From the NCBI RefSeq assembly GCF_000429325.1, contig NZ_AUBQ01000005.1:248001-312000 (forward strand): a DNA stretch of 64,000 bases, given 5' to 3'. How positions within the stretch are numbered: position 1 is the stretch's first letter; each line of letters opens with the position of its first letter. The notes beneath the pieces are model-generated. The model searched no databases. It was not told where the DNA came from and saw only the letters and a list, made by a program, of their open reading frames with translations. The translations under genes were made by a program, and so were the position numbers. Of the stretch, positions 16,107-26,200 are shown one piece after another. The stretch comes from Fundidesulfovibrio putealis DSM 16056. GTDB taxonomy: Bacteria; Desulfobacterota; Desulfovibrionia; Desulfovibrionales; Desulfovibrionaceae.

Positions 16107-17699
16107 ATGTCCATCCAAGAACATCGGTTCCCCTGGCAGGACGCCACTCCGCAGCGCTCCCGCACCTGGTGGCCGGAAGCAGTCGCCTTCCTGGCCCTGC
16201 TGGCGGCCTATCGCTGCTGGAGCCAGATTGCGCCCCTGCAGCAGGGGCGCGATTTCATCACCTACATGTCCTATTTCGTCCAGCTCTTCAGGCCCGAGCC
16301 GGTGGATCACCTGCTCATGCTCTTCAGGACACCGGGCGCGCCATTGTTTTTCGGCACGCTGGACGCGGTGGGCGGTCCGGAACTGGTGGACGCGTCGCTG
16401 AACGCCCTTTTCGCATTAAGCCTGACCTGTCTGTTCCGGGCGGTCCGACTGGCCTGGAACACTCTGGCCGCCACGCTCGTGCTCTGCCTGCTGGCGCTGC
16501 TGCCGTCCTACAACTGGGCCTGGCACACGGTGGCCAGCGAGAGCCTGTCCTGCGCGGGCGTGGCCTTCCTGGCCGCTGCCTGCATCGGCGCATTCCGGCA
16601 GCAGACCCCGGCGCGTTGGGCCATCCTTGGTGTTCTGGCCTTCTCGTTGTCCATGATCAGGCCCTCCGGGCAGCTCTTTGCGCTGCTGTCCCTGGGGGCG
16701 CTCTCCCTGGTTGGCGTGAGCTTCAAAGTCCGGTTCAGGCTTCTGGCGGCCATGCTCGTGCCCTTTGCGCTTCTGACCACGGCCTGGATGACGCACAACG
16801 CGGTGCGCTACGGCGAGTTCACCGTGGCGCGGGGCGGTGCGGCCATCATCCCCGCCTACCGGGTGTTCCTGTGGGATCGCATCATGCGCCCGGACAACGG
16901 CCCGGCCTCGAGGGCGCTGGCCGAGGCCGTGGCCCGCGACCTGCTGCCCCGCAAGGAATACCGCGACAAACAGGTGGACCTGGATCTGTTCTTCACCGCC
17001 GGGGACAGCTTCATGTTCGCGGACCTCATCCCCCTCTGCGACCGCGCCTGGGGCTGGGACAGCAACTACGCCACGCTGCGCAGGGCCGCGCTGGAGGCCG
17101 TGTATTCCTCTCCCGGCGTGTACTTCTCGGGGCTTGCGGACACGCTGTGGCTGGTGTTCTCATCCAGCGAGCACGACATCTTCGCCAAATCCCGCAGGCG
17201 CTGGCCCGAGCCCCCGACCATTGCCGAGCATAAGCGGCGCATCGGCCTGCACGAACCGGCGCTGCCCGGAAACGTGGAGATTCTGTCCTCGTCCAGCGAG
17301 TACTGGCTGGCTTCGGGGTCCGGGCGGTTCCCGCATCGTGATGCTGATTTCCTGGACGTGAAGGCCTTGGAGAAACAGTACCTGGAGAGATACCCGGCGC
17401 TGCTGGAGGCGCTTGGGGACAGGCCCTGGGCCATGAAGCTGTGGGTGACGCTGGCGCGGGCGTCGTCGTGGTTCTACGTGCTGCCGCTTCTGGGGCTCTT
17501 GTGCTTTCTGGAACCGAGCCCCAGGTGCGCGGCGGTGCGGTGGCTCTTCGCAGTGAGCGCGGCAATCCTGGTGGTCACCTACATGGGCACGGACGCGGTG
17601 ATCCAGTTCCGCAACCCCTTCGATCCCGTCTTCGTTCTGTCCGGCGTGGCCGGAGTGGCGACGCTCAGGAGACTTTTCCCAGCAGCTCGTCGCGGTTGA
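16107..17699 (+). CDS. Polytopic membrane protein, GT-C glycosyltransferase-like
   Basis: About 530 residues with 9-11 membrane segments. The first loop contains QGRDFITYMSYFVQLF, a layout reminiscent of ArnT/PMT-type lipid-linked sugar transferases. A large soluble stretch (residues ~240-430) precedes the last segments. No decisive motif was found, so the function is tentative. The ATG at 16107 starts MSIQEHRFP; a TTG at 16077 would add ten residues, and neither has a clear ribosome binding site. The 3' end overlaps the convergent MFS gene by 35 bp. Confidence 0.6.
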   Translation: MSIQEHRFPWQDATPQRSRTWWPEAVAFLALLAAYRCWSQIAPLQQGRDFITYMSYFVQLFRPEPVDHLLMLFRTPGAPLFFGTLDAVGGPELVDASLNALFALSLTCLFRAVRLAWNTLAATLVLCLLALLPSYNWAWHTVASESLSCAGVAFLAAACIGAFRQQTPARWAILGVLAFSLSMIRPSGQLFALLSLGALSLVGVSFKVRFRLLAAMLVPFALLTTAWMTHNAVRYGEFTVARGGAAIIPAYRVFLWDRIMRPDNGPASRALAEAVARDLLPRKEYRDKQVDLDLFFTAGDSFMFADLIPLCDRAWGWDSNYATLRRAALEAVYSSPGVYFSGLADTLWLVFSSSEHDIFAKSRRRWPEPPTIAEHKRRIGLHEPALPGNVEILSSSSEYWLASGSGRFPHRDADFLDVKALEKQYLERYPALLEALGDRPWAMKLWVTLARASSWFYVLPLLGLLCFLEPSPRCAAVRWLFAVSAAILVVTYMGTDAVIQFRNPFDPVFVLSGVAGVATLRRLFPAARRG

Positions 17700-18888
17700 A
17701 GAGGCCCGGAAAGAACTTCACCCACAGGGCCACCACCACGAGCGTGCCCACCCCGCCGAGCACCACGGCCCCCACGGAGCCAAGCAGCGCGGCGGCCACG
17801 CCCGATTCGAAATCCCCCAGCTGATTGGACGTGCCGATGAACACCGAGTTCACGGCGCTCACCCGGCCGCGTAGCTCGTCAGGCGTATCCAGCTGCACCA
17901 GCGTGGAGCGCACCACCACGCTGACCATGTCGCTGGCGCCCAGCACGGCCAGGGCCGCGCAGGACAGCGCGAAGTTCTCGGACAGGCCGAACACGATGGT
18001 GGCCAGCCCGAACACGGCCACGGCCCCGTACATCTTCCTGCCCACACCGCGCTTGAGCGGGCGGCGCACCAGAAACAGCGACATGCACAGCGCTCCGACA
18101 GACGGCGCGGCCCGCAGGATGCCCAGGCCCCACGGTCCCGTGGCCAGGATGTCCTTGGCGAATACGGGGAGCAGCGCCGTGGCTCCGCCCAAAAGCACCG
18201 AGAAGAGGTCCATGGAGATGGCTCCCAGGATGTCCGGGCGCTTGCGGATGTACTCGATGCCACCCATGACCGAGCGCCAGGAGGCCGGTTCCTTGCGCTG
18301 GGTGACGGCTGGTTTGGGAATTCCCGCAGCCAGGAAGGCCGCCAGCAGGCAGGCCAGGCCGCTGGCCGCGTACACCGCGCCGGGCCCGGCCATGTACAGG
18401 AGCCCGCCTGCGGCGGGGCCGAGAATGACGGCAGTGCGCCAGACCGAGGCGCTCCAGGCCAGCATCCTGGGGAACTGCGCAGGCTCCACGAGGCCCGGCA
18501 GCAACGCCTGGAGGGATGGGGTCTCGAAGGCACGCGCCGTGCCGATCATGAACACACAGCCGAAGATGCCGTACAGACCGAGTGCGCCCGTGACGCTGCC
18601 CACGGCCAGGGTCAGGGCCATGAGGCCCTGGAGCAGCTGGCAGACGCTGGCGATGGTCTTGCGGTCCACGCGGTCGGCCACGTGGCCGGCCACGAGCGTG
18701 AGCAGAAACTGCGGCAGGAACTCCACCAGCCCGACCAAACCGAGGTTGAAGACGCTTCCGGTGAGTTCGTAGACCTGCCAGCCGATGGCCACGGCGGACA
18801 TGTGGTAGGCGAAGCCGGAGGCGCTCCGGGAGAGCCAGAAGCGCGTGAAGGCGGTGTTGGCGAAGATGTCTGATTTCAGCAGGGACAT
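17665..18888 (-). CDS. MFS exporter, EntS-like
   Basis: A 407-residue 12-helix transporter of the EntS/enterobactin-exporter type. It contains the loop motif GHVADRVDRKTI (G-x3-D-R-x2-R-K type) near residue 68 and DTPDELRGRVSAVNSVFIG near residue 330, both usual in this subgroup. It likely effluxes a small molecule; the substrate is unknown and no siderophore genes are nearby. AAGGA precedes the ATG. Its end overlaps the convergent membrane-protein gene by 35 bp. Confidence 0.82.
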   Translation of the reverse strand: MSLLKSDIFANTAFTRFWLSRSASGFAYHMSAVAIGWQVYELTGSVFNLGLVGLVEFLPQFLLTLVAGHVADRVDRKTIASVCQLLQGLMALTLAVGSVTGALGLYGIFGCVFMIGTARAFETPSLQALLPGLVEPAQFPRMLAWSASVWRTAVILGPAAGGLLYMAGPGAVYAASGLACLLAAFLAAGIPKPAVTQRKEPASWRSVMGGIEYIRKRPDILGAISMDLFSVLLGGATALLPVFAKDILATGPWGLGILRAAPSVGALCMSLFLVRRPLKRGVGRKMYGAVAVFGLATIVFGLSENFALSCAALAVLGASDMVSVVVRSTLVQLDTPDELRGRVSAVNSVFIGTSNQLGDFESGVAAALLGSVGAVVLGGVGTLVVVALWVKFFPGLFNRDELLGKVS

Positions 18889-19001
18889 TGGTTCGTCCTT
18901 CTATGCATTTCCGGCGCGCGCCGGAACGGTCGAAGGCCGTGACGTTGCGCCAATCGGGGGAAAGGTCAAGCGTGTGCTGATTCGCTTCGCCATCAAACAT
19001 A

Positions 19002-19029
19002 AAAACGGGGGCCGTTCGGCCCCCGTTTT
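19002..19029 (-). terminator. Bidirectional intrinsic terminator
   Basis: Perfect stem AAAACGGGGGCC/GGCCCCCGTTTT with a GTTC loop. It is positioned to end the minus-strand epimerase transcript (stop at 19157) before the MFS gene. Confidence 0.85.
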
Positions 19030-19053
19030 ACGTCAATCGTATCGCATCATCCC

Positions 19054-19103
19054 GCGAAGCGGAGAGGGTGTCCAGAGGGCGTAGCCCTTTGGCCGCCGGA
19101 GGC
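19054..19103 (-). repeat. Tagged hairpin repeat (family 1, copy C)
   Basis: Minus-strand sense: tag GCCTCCGGCGG, stem CCAAAGGGC/GCCCTCTGG with one G-T pair (19072-19092), then distal GCTTCGC. It starts 54 nt after the epimerase stop and precedes the terminator at 19002-19029. Confidence 0.8.
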
Positions 19104-19156
19104 ATATTCATCCTCCGCCTTTCTCCCTTCTTCTCGGATGCTATCTCAACTCCAAC

Positions 19157-20242
<1,086 letters not shown>

Positions 20243-20264
20243 GAAGTAGCTCCTTGAAGAGAAG

Positions 20265-20333
20265 TTGGGGGCGCTGCCCCCAAACCCCCGGCAGGGCGTT
20301 GCCCTGCACCCACCAGGGGGATGATCCCCCTGG
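20265..20333 (+). repeat. Composite GC-rich hairpin repeat (family 2, copy b)
   Basis: Hairpins TTGGGGGC/GCCCCCAA (~20265-20283), GCAGGGC/GCCCTGC (20291-20307) and CCAGGGGGAT/ATCCCCCTGG (20313-20333). The last two are nearly base-identical to the copy at 894-937. It lies between two minus-strand glycan genes, here antisense to them. Confidence 0.75.
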
Positions 20334-20353
20334 ACCCTCAACGGGGTGGGTTG

Positions 20354-21343
20354 TTATCGTTTGAATTTATCCAGTACGAACATAAAGCCGACTAAAAACC
20401 GTAGGAAATACATCCCGAAAGCCAGGCGCGGATGGGAGAGGAGCCTCTTCCAGCGGCCTGATTCCAGAAAGACGCCGAAAAATCTGTAGGGCAGCCCGAA
20501 CTGGCGCTTGATGTCTGGGTCGTTCGCGGGCCATTTGGCGATGTAGGCCTCGAAAGAGCCGCCGTAGTAGGTCTTCTTGGTGAGGTAGCGCCAGAGGTCG
20601 AAGGCGGCCTCGTTATGGAAGAGCAGCGGAGTGTCGTCCTGGGCGAGGCGCTCGTATCCGGTGAGGGCCGGGACCATGCCGTGGCCCGCCGGGCTGGTGG
20701 ATGCAGCGCAGCCGCAACCGGCAGAACAGGCCTTGGGTGACGGGGCGTCGGGCAGCACGGACACATAGGCGTCCACCCGGTCGAAATCGTAGGTGCTCAG
20801 AACGCCCACGGGGCCGTGGTCGCGCATGTGGCGGTCGAAGTCCCAGTCTTCCGGGCCGGTGAGGCTCTCGTCGAAGCCGCCGGTGGCGGCGAAGGCCTCG
20901 CGGGTGAAGATGCGCACGCAGTCGATGACCGTGCCGTCGTAGAAGCTGCGCTCGAAGCGGCGCACCGAGGGGAAGAAGCCCTTGCCCAGCACGATCTCCG
21001 GTATGTAGAGCGCGCAGAGCCGCTCGCGGCGCATCTTGACGACGCAGCTGCCGATCACGGAGGAGGAGAGGATCATGTCCGCGTCCAGGAACATGAACAG
21101 ATCGCCTGTCGCCTGGGCGAAGCCGAAGTTGCGCTGTGCGCTGCGCTCGGGGCCTTTGTCGAAGACCTTGTCGGTATAGCGCGAAGCGATGGCAACGGTG
21201 TCGTCCGTGGACTTGTTGTCCACGACGATGATCTCGATCAACTCCGGCGGGTAGCCCTGGGCCTTGATGGAGTCCAGGCAATTGCCGATGTTGCGGGATT
21301 CGTTGCGGGTGGTGACGACGACCGAGACGCGCTCAGAATTCAT
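20354..21343 (-). CDS. Family 2 glycosyltransferase with a Cys-rich insert
   Basis: A 329-residue cytoplasmic or peripheral GT2 enzyme. VVVTTRNESRNIGNCLDSI opens the GT-A fold. VVDNKSTDDT and the DxD motif FLDADMIL bind the nucleotide-sugar and metal, and GPEDWDFDRHMRDHG is the acceptor-side ED motif. Near residues 210-235 there is an unusual insert, SPKACSAGCGCAASTSPAGH, rich in Cys, Ala and Gly. The C-terminus ends in a hydrophobic helix. The start codon is the first after the repeat-filled spacer; a weak GGAG is 13 nt upstream. Confidence 0.85.
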   Translation of the reverse strand: MNSERVSVVVTTRNESRNIGNCLDSIKAQGYPPELIEIIVVDNKSTDDTVAIASRYTDKVFDKGPERSAQRNFGFAQATGDLFMFLDADMILSSSVIGSCVVKMRRERLCALYIPEIVLGKGFFPSVRRFERSFYDGTVIDCVRIFTREAFAATGGFDESLTGPEDWDFDRHMRDHGPVGVLSTYDFDRVDAYVSVLPDAPSPKACSAGCGCAASTSPAGHGMVPALTGYERLAQDDTPLLFHNEAAFDLWRYLTKKTYYGGSFEAYIAKWPANDPDIKRQFGLPYRFFGVFLESGRWKRLLSHPRLAFGMYFLRFLVGFMFVLDKFKR

Positions 21344-21494
21344 GACTCGTGCATATCTCCAATGAAACGGCCAAACCCCCTCTCTCGGGGGTCCGGGGGA
21401 AATCATTTGACTCGGGCCGTCCTGGCCCTCGCCCTTCGGGCGCTGCTGCGCAGCGTCCAATTGCGCTATCCTGCGCAATTGTCCCCCGGCGGGT

Positions 21495-21556
21495 GCAGGG
21501 CAGCGCCCTGCCGGGGTCCGGGGCAGAGCCCCGGCGGGGTGTGGGGCGGAGCCCCA
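21495..21556 (-). repeat. Composite GC-rich hairpin repeat (family 2, copy c)
   Basis: On the minus strand, directly after the radical SAM stop codon: TGGGGC/GCCCCA (21542-21556), CCGGGGC/GCCCCGG (21518-21534), GCAGGGC/GCCCTGC (21495-21511). Orientation relative to the preceding gene is the same as for the copy after purH. The adjoining spacer (21356-21494) holds a further perfect hairpin CAATTGCGC/GCGCAATTG. Confidence 0.75.
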
Positions 21557-21561
21557 CCTAA

Positions 21562-23034
21562 CTATTTCTTACACTCCGCGCAGCCCTTCCTGTTGTTCAA
21601 CAGGTGGCCGATAAGCTTCCCGCCAGCGCGATAGAAGAAGGCGATATCGTCCCAGCTTCTGATGGAGAGAATCTTGCGCAGCAGGAAGGCCGGGGTCAGG
21701 GCGGCCTTATACAGTTCGTTCTTGAATTGCAACACGTCTTCGTTGGAGATGGGCGATTTCCACACGCTCTGGCGCATGTCGTAGTCTTCCCAGTTCTCCG
21801 TGGTCAGCCAGCCTTCCTTCTTGGCCTCGGCGAACAGCGGCGTGCCGGGGTAGGGCACCACGATGGTGGCCTGGAGCGTGTCCAGATAGCCCTGGGTGAA
21901 CATGCGCTTGGCGAACTCGATGGTGGAGCGGGCGTCGGCCATGGTCTCCCAGGGATAACCCACCATGGTGGTGATGTGCGGGGCCAGTCCGGCCTTCTTG
22001 CACATGCGCAGCGTCTCCTCGATCTGGGCGACCTTGATGCCCTTCACCAGCCGGTCCAGGGTGGACTGCACCACGGACTCAAGGCCGATGAGGATGAAGC
22101 GGAAGTTAGCGGCCTTCAGGAGGTTCCACTGCTCCTGCGACAATGCGCCCACGCGCATGTTGCAGCCCATGACCACCTTCTTGTGCAGGCCGCGCCGGAT
22201 CATGCCGTTGCAGAAGTCTTCGAGCCACTTGCCCTTGGGGAAGCAGCCGGAATCGTCGAAGATTTCCTTCACGCCCATGGCCACGAGCTTCTCGATCTCG
22301 TCCAGGTGGCGCTCAACGGACACGGTGCGGTAGTTGCGGCCCGGATACAGGGTGGTCCAGGAGCAGAAGGTGCACTTGCCCCACCAGCAGTCGCGCCCTG
22401 CGTAGACGTAGGTGCCGGGGGTGTATTTGAAGTTGCCGTTCTTGTAGGCGTAGAGCTCCCACTTGGTGAGCGTGCGGTCGATGTAGGGCAGCTTGTCCAG
22501 GTCGTGTTCCAGCGAAGCCGGACCGGTGTCTTTTATCTCGCCGTTCTCGCGGTACCAGATGCCGCCGGGCATTTCGGGCGACTTGCCGGAGAGGAAATCG
22601 GCCAGATCGGCCAGCATGAAGTCGAAGTCTCCGCCCGCGATGACGAAATCCACCGGGCAGTTCTCCATGGTCTCGCGGGGCAGGGCGGTGACGTGGTCGC
22701 CCATGAGCACGAGCTTGCTGTCAGGCAGGGCGCGCTTCAGCTCCTCCACGATCTTCCAGTGGCGCTTGATGACCGGAGTCTTGGACTCCATGGCGATGAG
22801 CTCGGGCTTCTCGCGCAGGATCCGGGCCATCCAGTCGGCGTAGGACAGCTCTTCGGCGATGCCGTCGTCCCAGAAGACCTGGTGCCCGCGCGACTGGCAG
22901 AGGCTGGCCGCGTAGGAGGGCACCATGGGATAGATGTAGGTGGGGTTGGTGAACCACTGGAACTGACGGTTCTGGGACAAAAGCGCGACGCCCTTGGACG
23001 ATTCCAGGGGCGGATAGGACACGGATAGTTTCAT
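21562..23034 (-). CDS. Cobalamin-binding-type radical SAM protein
   Basis: A 490-residue protein. Residues ~1-165 resemble a B12-binding Rossmann domain, and residues ~205-430 a radical SAM barrel. The cluster motif is C216-WWGK-C221-TF-C224, i.e. CX4CX2C rather than the common CX3CX2C. Further conserved stretches are DDSGCFPKGKW, GLESVVQSTLDRLVKG and GYPWETMADA. Such enzymes often methylate or rearrange unactivated carbons using SAM and cobalamin. Its place between two glycosyltransferases suggests modification of a sugar, lipid carrier or glycan. It starts immediately after the stop of the upstream GT2 gene. The C-terminus ends CAECKK. Confidence 0.85.
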   Translation of the reverse strand: MKLSVSYPPLESSKGVALLSQNRQFQWFTNPTYIYPMVPSYAASLCQSRGHQVFWDDGIAEELSYADWMARILREKPELIAMESKTPVIKRHWKIVEELKRALPDSKLVLMGDHVTALPRETMENCPVDFVIAGGDFDFMLADLADFLSGKSPEMPGGIWYRENGEIKDTGPASLEHDLDKLPYIDRTLTKWELYAYKNGNFKYTPGTYVYAGRDCWWGKCTFCSWTTLYPGRNYRTVSVERHLDEIEKLVAMGVKEIFDDSGCFPKGKWLEDFCNGMIRRGLHKKVVMGCNMRVGALSQEQWNLLKAANFRFILIGLESVVQSTLDRLVKGIKVAQIEETLRMCKKAGLAPHITTMVGYPWETMADARSTIEFAKRMFTQGYLDTLQATIVVPYPGTPLFAEAKKEGWLTTENWEDYDMRQSVWKSPISNEDVLQFKNELYKAALTPAFLLRKILSIRSWDDIAFFYRAGGKLIGHLLNNRKGCAECKK

Positions 23035-24021
23035 TTATCTGCCGAGTGTGCTCTTTAAATCGGTTGAGAACCAGCCGCGCAGGAAGCGCCAGCCGTACCA
23101 GATATGGGTGAGGACGATGTAGGGCACGGCGGCCAGGGTCACGTCCAGGGGTTCGTGGCGCAGGATGTTGGCCGCAGCCAGAACCAGGGCCGCGCCGTAG
23201 AGATACAGGCCCGCCGAGTATACGGAGCAGGGCAGGATGAAGAAGCCCAGCACCAGAAACAGCAGCCAGAACGTGGGCATGAAATAGGGCAGGCGGCGCG
23301 AGGTGTCGGGGTAGTTGCGCGCGAAGTGGCCCCGGTGCGCGCCGTAGTTGCCGATCTGGCGCAGGTGCTTGCACAGGCCTTCGCGCCTGTGGTGCCACAC
23401 CAGCATCTCCGGCAGATAGAGGATCTTGCCGCCGGTCTTGGCGACAAGGTCCATGCAGAACTTGGTGTCCTCGCCGGGCCAGTAGGCGTTGTCGAAGCCG
23501 CCCGTCTCCAGGAAGGCGTCGCGACGCACCAGGAGGTTCACGGTGGGCCAGTCGTCCACGAAGCGGCGCGGGGGCAGCGGCAGGTAGCGCTGGGGGAAGC
23601 CGCCCGAGAAGCGCGACAGGAACACCGCGCCCGAAGCCCTGGCCCAGAAGGGGTCGGAGGCCGGGGTCTGGGCCGGTCCGCCCACGGCCACCACGCCGGG
23701 CTCGCGCTCGAAGGCCTGGAGCGCGTAGGTCAGCCAGTAGGGCTCGGGGTAGGCGTCGTCGTCGATGAAGGCCAGATACTGGCCGGAGGCGAACTCCGCG
23801 CCCTTGTCGCGCTTGATGGCCGGGCTCACCGCGCCGGTGGGCAGGATGCTCACCGAGGGGTGCGCGTACACGCCCACGGGGTTGGGCATGGCCGCGTCAG
23901 GCAGCAGGATGACCTCGTAGCGGGTCTCCTTGAGCTCGAAGATGTGCCGCAGGCATTCCTCGACCAGGAGGCCCGGTTCCTTGAAGGGGATGATGATGGA
24001 AAACAGGGGGGTGTCGGCCAT
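23035..24021 (-). CDS. Family 2 glycosyltransferase
   Basis: A 328-residue GT2 enzyme. FSIIIPFKEPGLLVEECL starts the fold, FIDDDAYPEP is the DxD region, and NAYWPGEDTKFCMDL carries the ED catalytic-base motif. Two or three hydrophobic helices near residues 235-310 anchor it in the membrane. It lies 3 nt after the GtrB-like gene and directly abuts the radical SAM gene, so the three form one transcription unit. Confidence 0.87.
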   Translation of the reverse strand: MADTPLFSIIIPFKEPGLLVEECLRHIFELKETRYEVILLPDAAMPNPVGVYAHPSVSILPTGAVSPAIKRDKGAEFASGQYLAFIDDDAYPEPYWLTYALQAFEREPGVVAVGGPAQTPASDPFWARASGAVFLSRFSGGFPQRYLPLPPRRFVDDWPTVNLLVRRDAFLETGGFDNAYWPGEDTKFCMDLVAKTGGKILYLPEMLVWHHRREGLCKHLRQIGNYGAHRGHFARNYPDTSRRLPYFMPTFWLLFLVLGFFILPCSVYSAGLYLYGAALVLAAANILRHEPLDVTLAAVPYIVLTHIWYGWRFLRGWFSTDLKSTLGR

Positions 24022-24024
24022 GGT

Positions 24025-24975
24025 CTACTCCCAGCGTCCCGCGCGTTCGCGGATGATGTACAGCGGCCTTTGCACCACTTCGGTGTGGATGTGCCCGATG
24101 TAGAGCGACACCATGCCCAGTCCGCAGAGCACGATGCCGATGAGGAAGGTGTTGAACACGGTGAAGAAGGCCATGGGGGTGTAGTTGGCCCCCCAGATCA
24201 GGTTGCCGATCATCATGAAGGCCAGGCACAGGAGCGACACGCCGATGATGGTCAACCCCAGATAGCCCGTGAAGCGCAGCGGCAAGAGCGAGAAAGAGGT
24301 GAAGCTGTTCACAGCCAGGTTGAACAGTTTCTTGAAGGAATAGCCCACTTGCCCGGTGTCGCGCGCAGGGGCCACGAAGGGGATGTAGGTCTTCCTGAAG
24401 CCCATCCAGTCGATGAGGCCCCGGAACATGCGGGTGCGCTCGGTGAACTTCAGGAGCGTGCGGACCACCTTCTTGTCCAGCAGCCGGAAGTCCGTGCTGG
24501 AGGGCGGGATGTCCAGGTCGGAGAAGCGGGTCATGACCCAGTAGAAGGCCCTGGAGCCCAGCTTCTTCATGGGCGAGTAGTCGGCCACGGCCTCGCGCAC
24601 GGTGGCCACCATCTCGTAGCCCTCCTCCCACTTGGCGGTGAGGGTGGGGATGAGCTCCGGCGGGTGCTGGAGGTCCGCGTCGATGCAGATGACCGCGTCC
24701 ACGTCAGGGCAGAGCTCCACGCCTGCGGTCAGGGCCATCTCCTTGCCGAAGTTGCGCGAGAGCATGAGCCCCTTGACCCGCTCGTCGCGCGCGGCGATCT
24801 CCTGGATCTTCTCCCAGGAGTCGTCGGGGCTTCCATCGTCCACCATGATGATCTGCCAGCCGTAGGGCAGCGATTCGAGGACATCCTTGAGGCGGGCGTA
24901 AAGGGCGTCGAGTCCCCGGGCTTCGTTGAAGACAGGGACCACGACGGCCAGGTTCTTGCGGGTGGATTCAGGCAT
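24025..24975 (-). CDS. Polyprenyl-phosphate glycosyltransferase, GtrB/DPM1-like
   Basis: A 316-residue GT2 enzyme of the GtrB/ArnC/dolichyl-phosphate-mannose-synthase class. These enzymes load a sugar onto undecaprenyl phosphate at the inner face of the membrane. Signatures are VVVPVFNEARGL, MVDDGSPDDSW, CIDADLQHPPE and the SRNFGKEMAL acceptor loop. Two C-terminal membrane helices (residues ~230-295) are typical. It could supply lipid-linked sugar to the GT-C-type proteins in this window; that pairing is inference. Confidence 0.88.
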   Translation of the reverse strand: MPESTRKNLAVVVPVFNEARGLDALYARLKDVLESLPYGWQIIMVDDGSPDDSWEKIQEIAARDERVKGLMLSRNFGKEMALTAGVELCPDVDAVICIDADLQHPPELIPTLTAKWEEGYEMVATVREAVADYSPMKKLGSRAFYWVMTRFSDLDIPPSSTDFRLLDKKVVRTLLKFTERTRMFRGLIDWMGFRKTYIPFVAPARDTGQVGYSFKKLFNLAVNSFTSFSLLPLRFTGYLGLTIIGVSLLCLAFMMIGNLIWGANYTPMAFFTVFNTFLIGIVLCGLGMVSLYIGHIHTEVVQRPLYIIRERAGRWE

Positions 24976-25135
24976 GGACGCATATCGAGAGCGGACCCGC
25001 TGAAAAAAAGCATGACGCGGTCCGGTCGGGCCGCGCCCCTGTGGACGACGCCGGGCATCGTCGCGGGCTTTTTCGGGGGCGTTCTTCTCGAACTCTCCTT
25101 GAGGGACGTTTTACGATCGTACAGGGCGGCGAAAT

Positions 25136-25167
25136 GGGTCCGGAGGGAGGCGTCTCCCTCCGGACCC
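25136..25167 (-). terminator. Probable terminator of the UDP-glucuronate decarboxylase gene
   Basis: Perfect 14-bp stem GGGTCCGGAGGGAG/CTCCCTCCGGACCC starting 8 nt after the minus-strand stop at 25175, followed by only a short ATTT tail. Confidence 0.65.
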
Positions 25168-25174
25168 GGGCGTC

Positions 25175-26125
25175 TTATTTTCTTTTCAGGAACCAGTCAA
25201 AGTATTCGATGGTCTTCTTCAGGCCGTCGGCCAGCTTGACGGTGGGCTCCCAGCCCAGGGCGCTTTTGGCCAGGGTGATGTCCGGCTTGCGCTGCCTGGG
25301 GTCGTCCGAGGGCAGGGGGCGGTATTCGATCTTGGACTTGGAGCCGGTGTACTCGATCACCAGCTTGGCCAGTTCCAGGATGGTGAACTCGCCGGGGTTG
25401 CCCAGGTTCACGGGGCCGGTGAACTCGTCGGGGGTCTTCATGGAGCGCACGAAGCCGTCGATCAGGTCGTCCACGTAGCAGAAGGAGCGGGTCTGCTGGC
25501 CTTCGCCGTACACGGTGAGGGACTGGCCCTGCAGCGCCTGCACGATGAAGTTGGACACCACGCGGCCGTCGTTGGGGTGCATGCGCGGCCCGTAGGTATT
25601 GAAGATGCGCACGACCTTGATCTTCAGGTTGTGCTGGCGGCGGTAGTCGAAGAAGAGCGTTTCGGCGCAGCGCTTGCCCTCGTCGTAGCAGGAGCGGAAG
25701 CCGATGGGGTTGACGTTGCCCCAGTAGGACTCCGGCTGCGGATGGATGGAGGGGTCGCCGTAGACCTCTGAGGTGGAGGCCTGCATGATCTTGGCGCGCA
25801 CGCGCTTGGCCAGACCCAGCATGTTGATGGCGCCGTGCACGCTGGTCTTGGTGGTCTGCACCGGGTCGAACTGGTAGTGGATGGGCGAGGCCGGGCAGGC
25901 CAGGTTATAAATCTCGTCCACCTCGATGTAGAGGGGGAAGGTGACGTCGTGTCGCATGAGTTCGAAGCTGGGGTTGTCCAGCAGGTGCTGGATGTTCAGC
26001 TTCGAGCCGGTGAAGTAGTTGTCCAGGCACACCACTTCGCAGCCTTCGGACAGCAGGCGCTCGCAGAGGTGGGAACCGAGGAAGCCCGCGCCGCCGGTGA
26101 CGAGCACACGTTTATTCAGGTGCAT
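25175..26125 (-). CDS. UDP-glucuronate decarboxylase (UDP-xylose synthase)
   Basis: A 316-residue SDR that converts UDP-glucuronate to UDP-xylose for glycan synthesis. Start motif [16 protein letters not shown] binds NAD. The UXS-specific features are [38 protein letters not shown] (the catalytic Y-x3-K) and [21 protein letters not shown] is upstream of the ATG. It heads the minus-strand glycan cluster but is separated from the GtrB-like gene by ~200 nt and a terminator-like hairpin. Confidence 0.92.
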   Translation of the reverse strand: MHLNKRVLVTGGAGFLGSHLCERLLSEGCEVVCLDNYFTGSKLNIQHLLDNPSFELMRHDVTFPLYIEVDEIYNLACPASPIHYQFDPVQTTKTSVHGAINMLGLAKRVRAKIMQASTSEVYGDPSIHPQPESYWGNVNPIGFRSCYDEGKRCAETLFFDYRRQHNLKIKVVRIFNTYGPRMHPNDGRVVSNFIVQALQGQSLTVYGEGQQTRSFCYVDDLIDGFVRSMKTPDEFTGPVNLGNPGEFTILELAKLVIEYTGSKSKIEYRPLPSDDPRQRKPDITLAKSALGWEPTVKLADGLKKTIEYFDWFLKRK

Positions 26126-26200
26126 GACGGATGATCCTTTCTGGGTGATATGAAACGGTCCTTGCCGAACGCCTGTAATCCCCTTTGGGGTGAATGTAAA

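Noticed and set aside
21349-21634. Short open frames in the 21.3-21.6 kb spacer
   Set aside because: They translate the GC-hairpin repeats and have no coding features.
23104-25239. 711-codon plus-strand open frame over the glycosyltransferase genes
   Set aside because: Antisense of three GT genes with clear catalytic motifs; no domain of its own.
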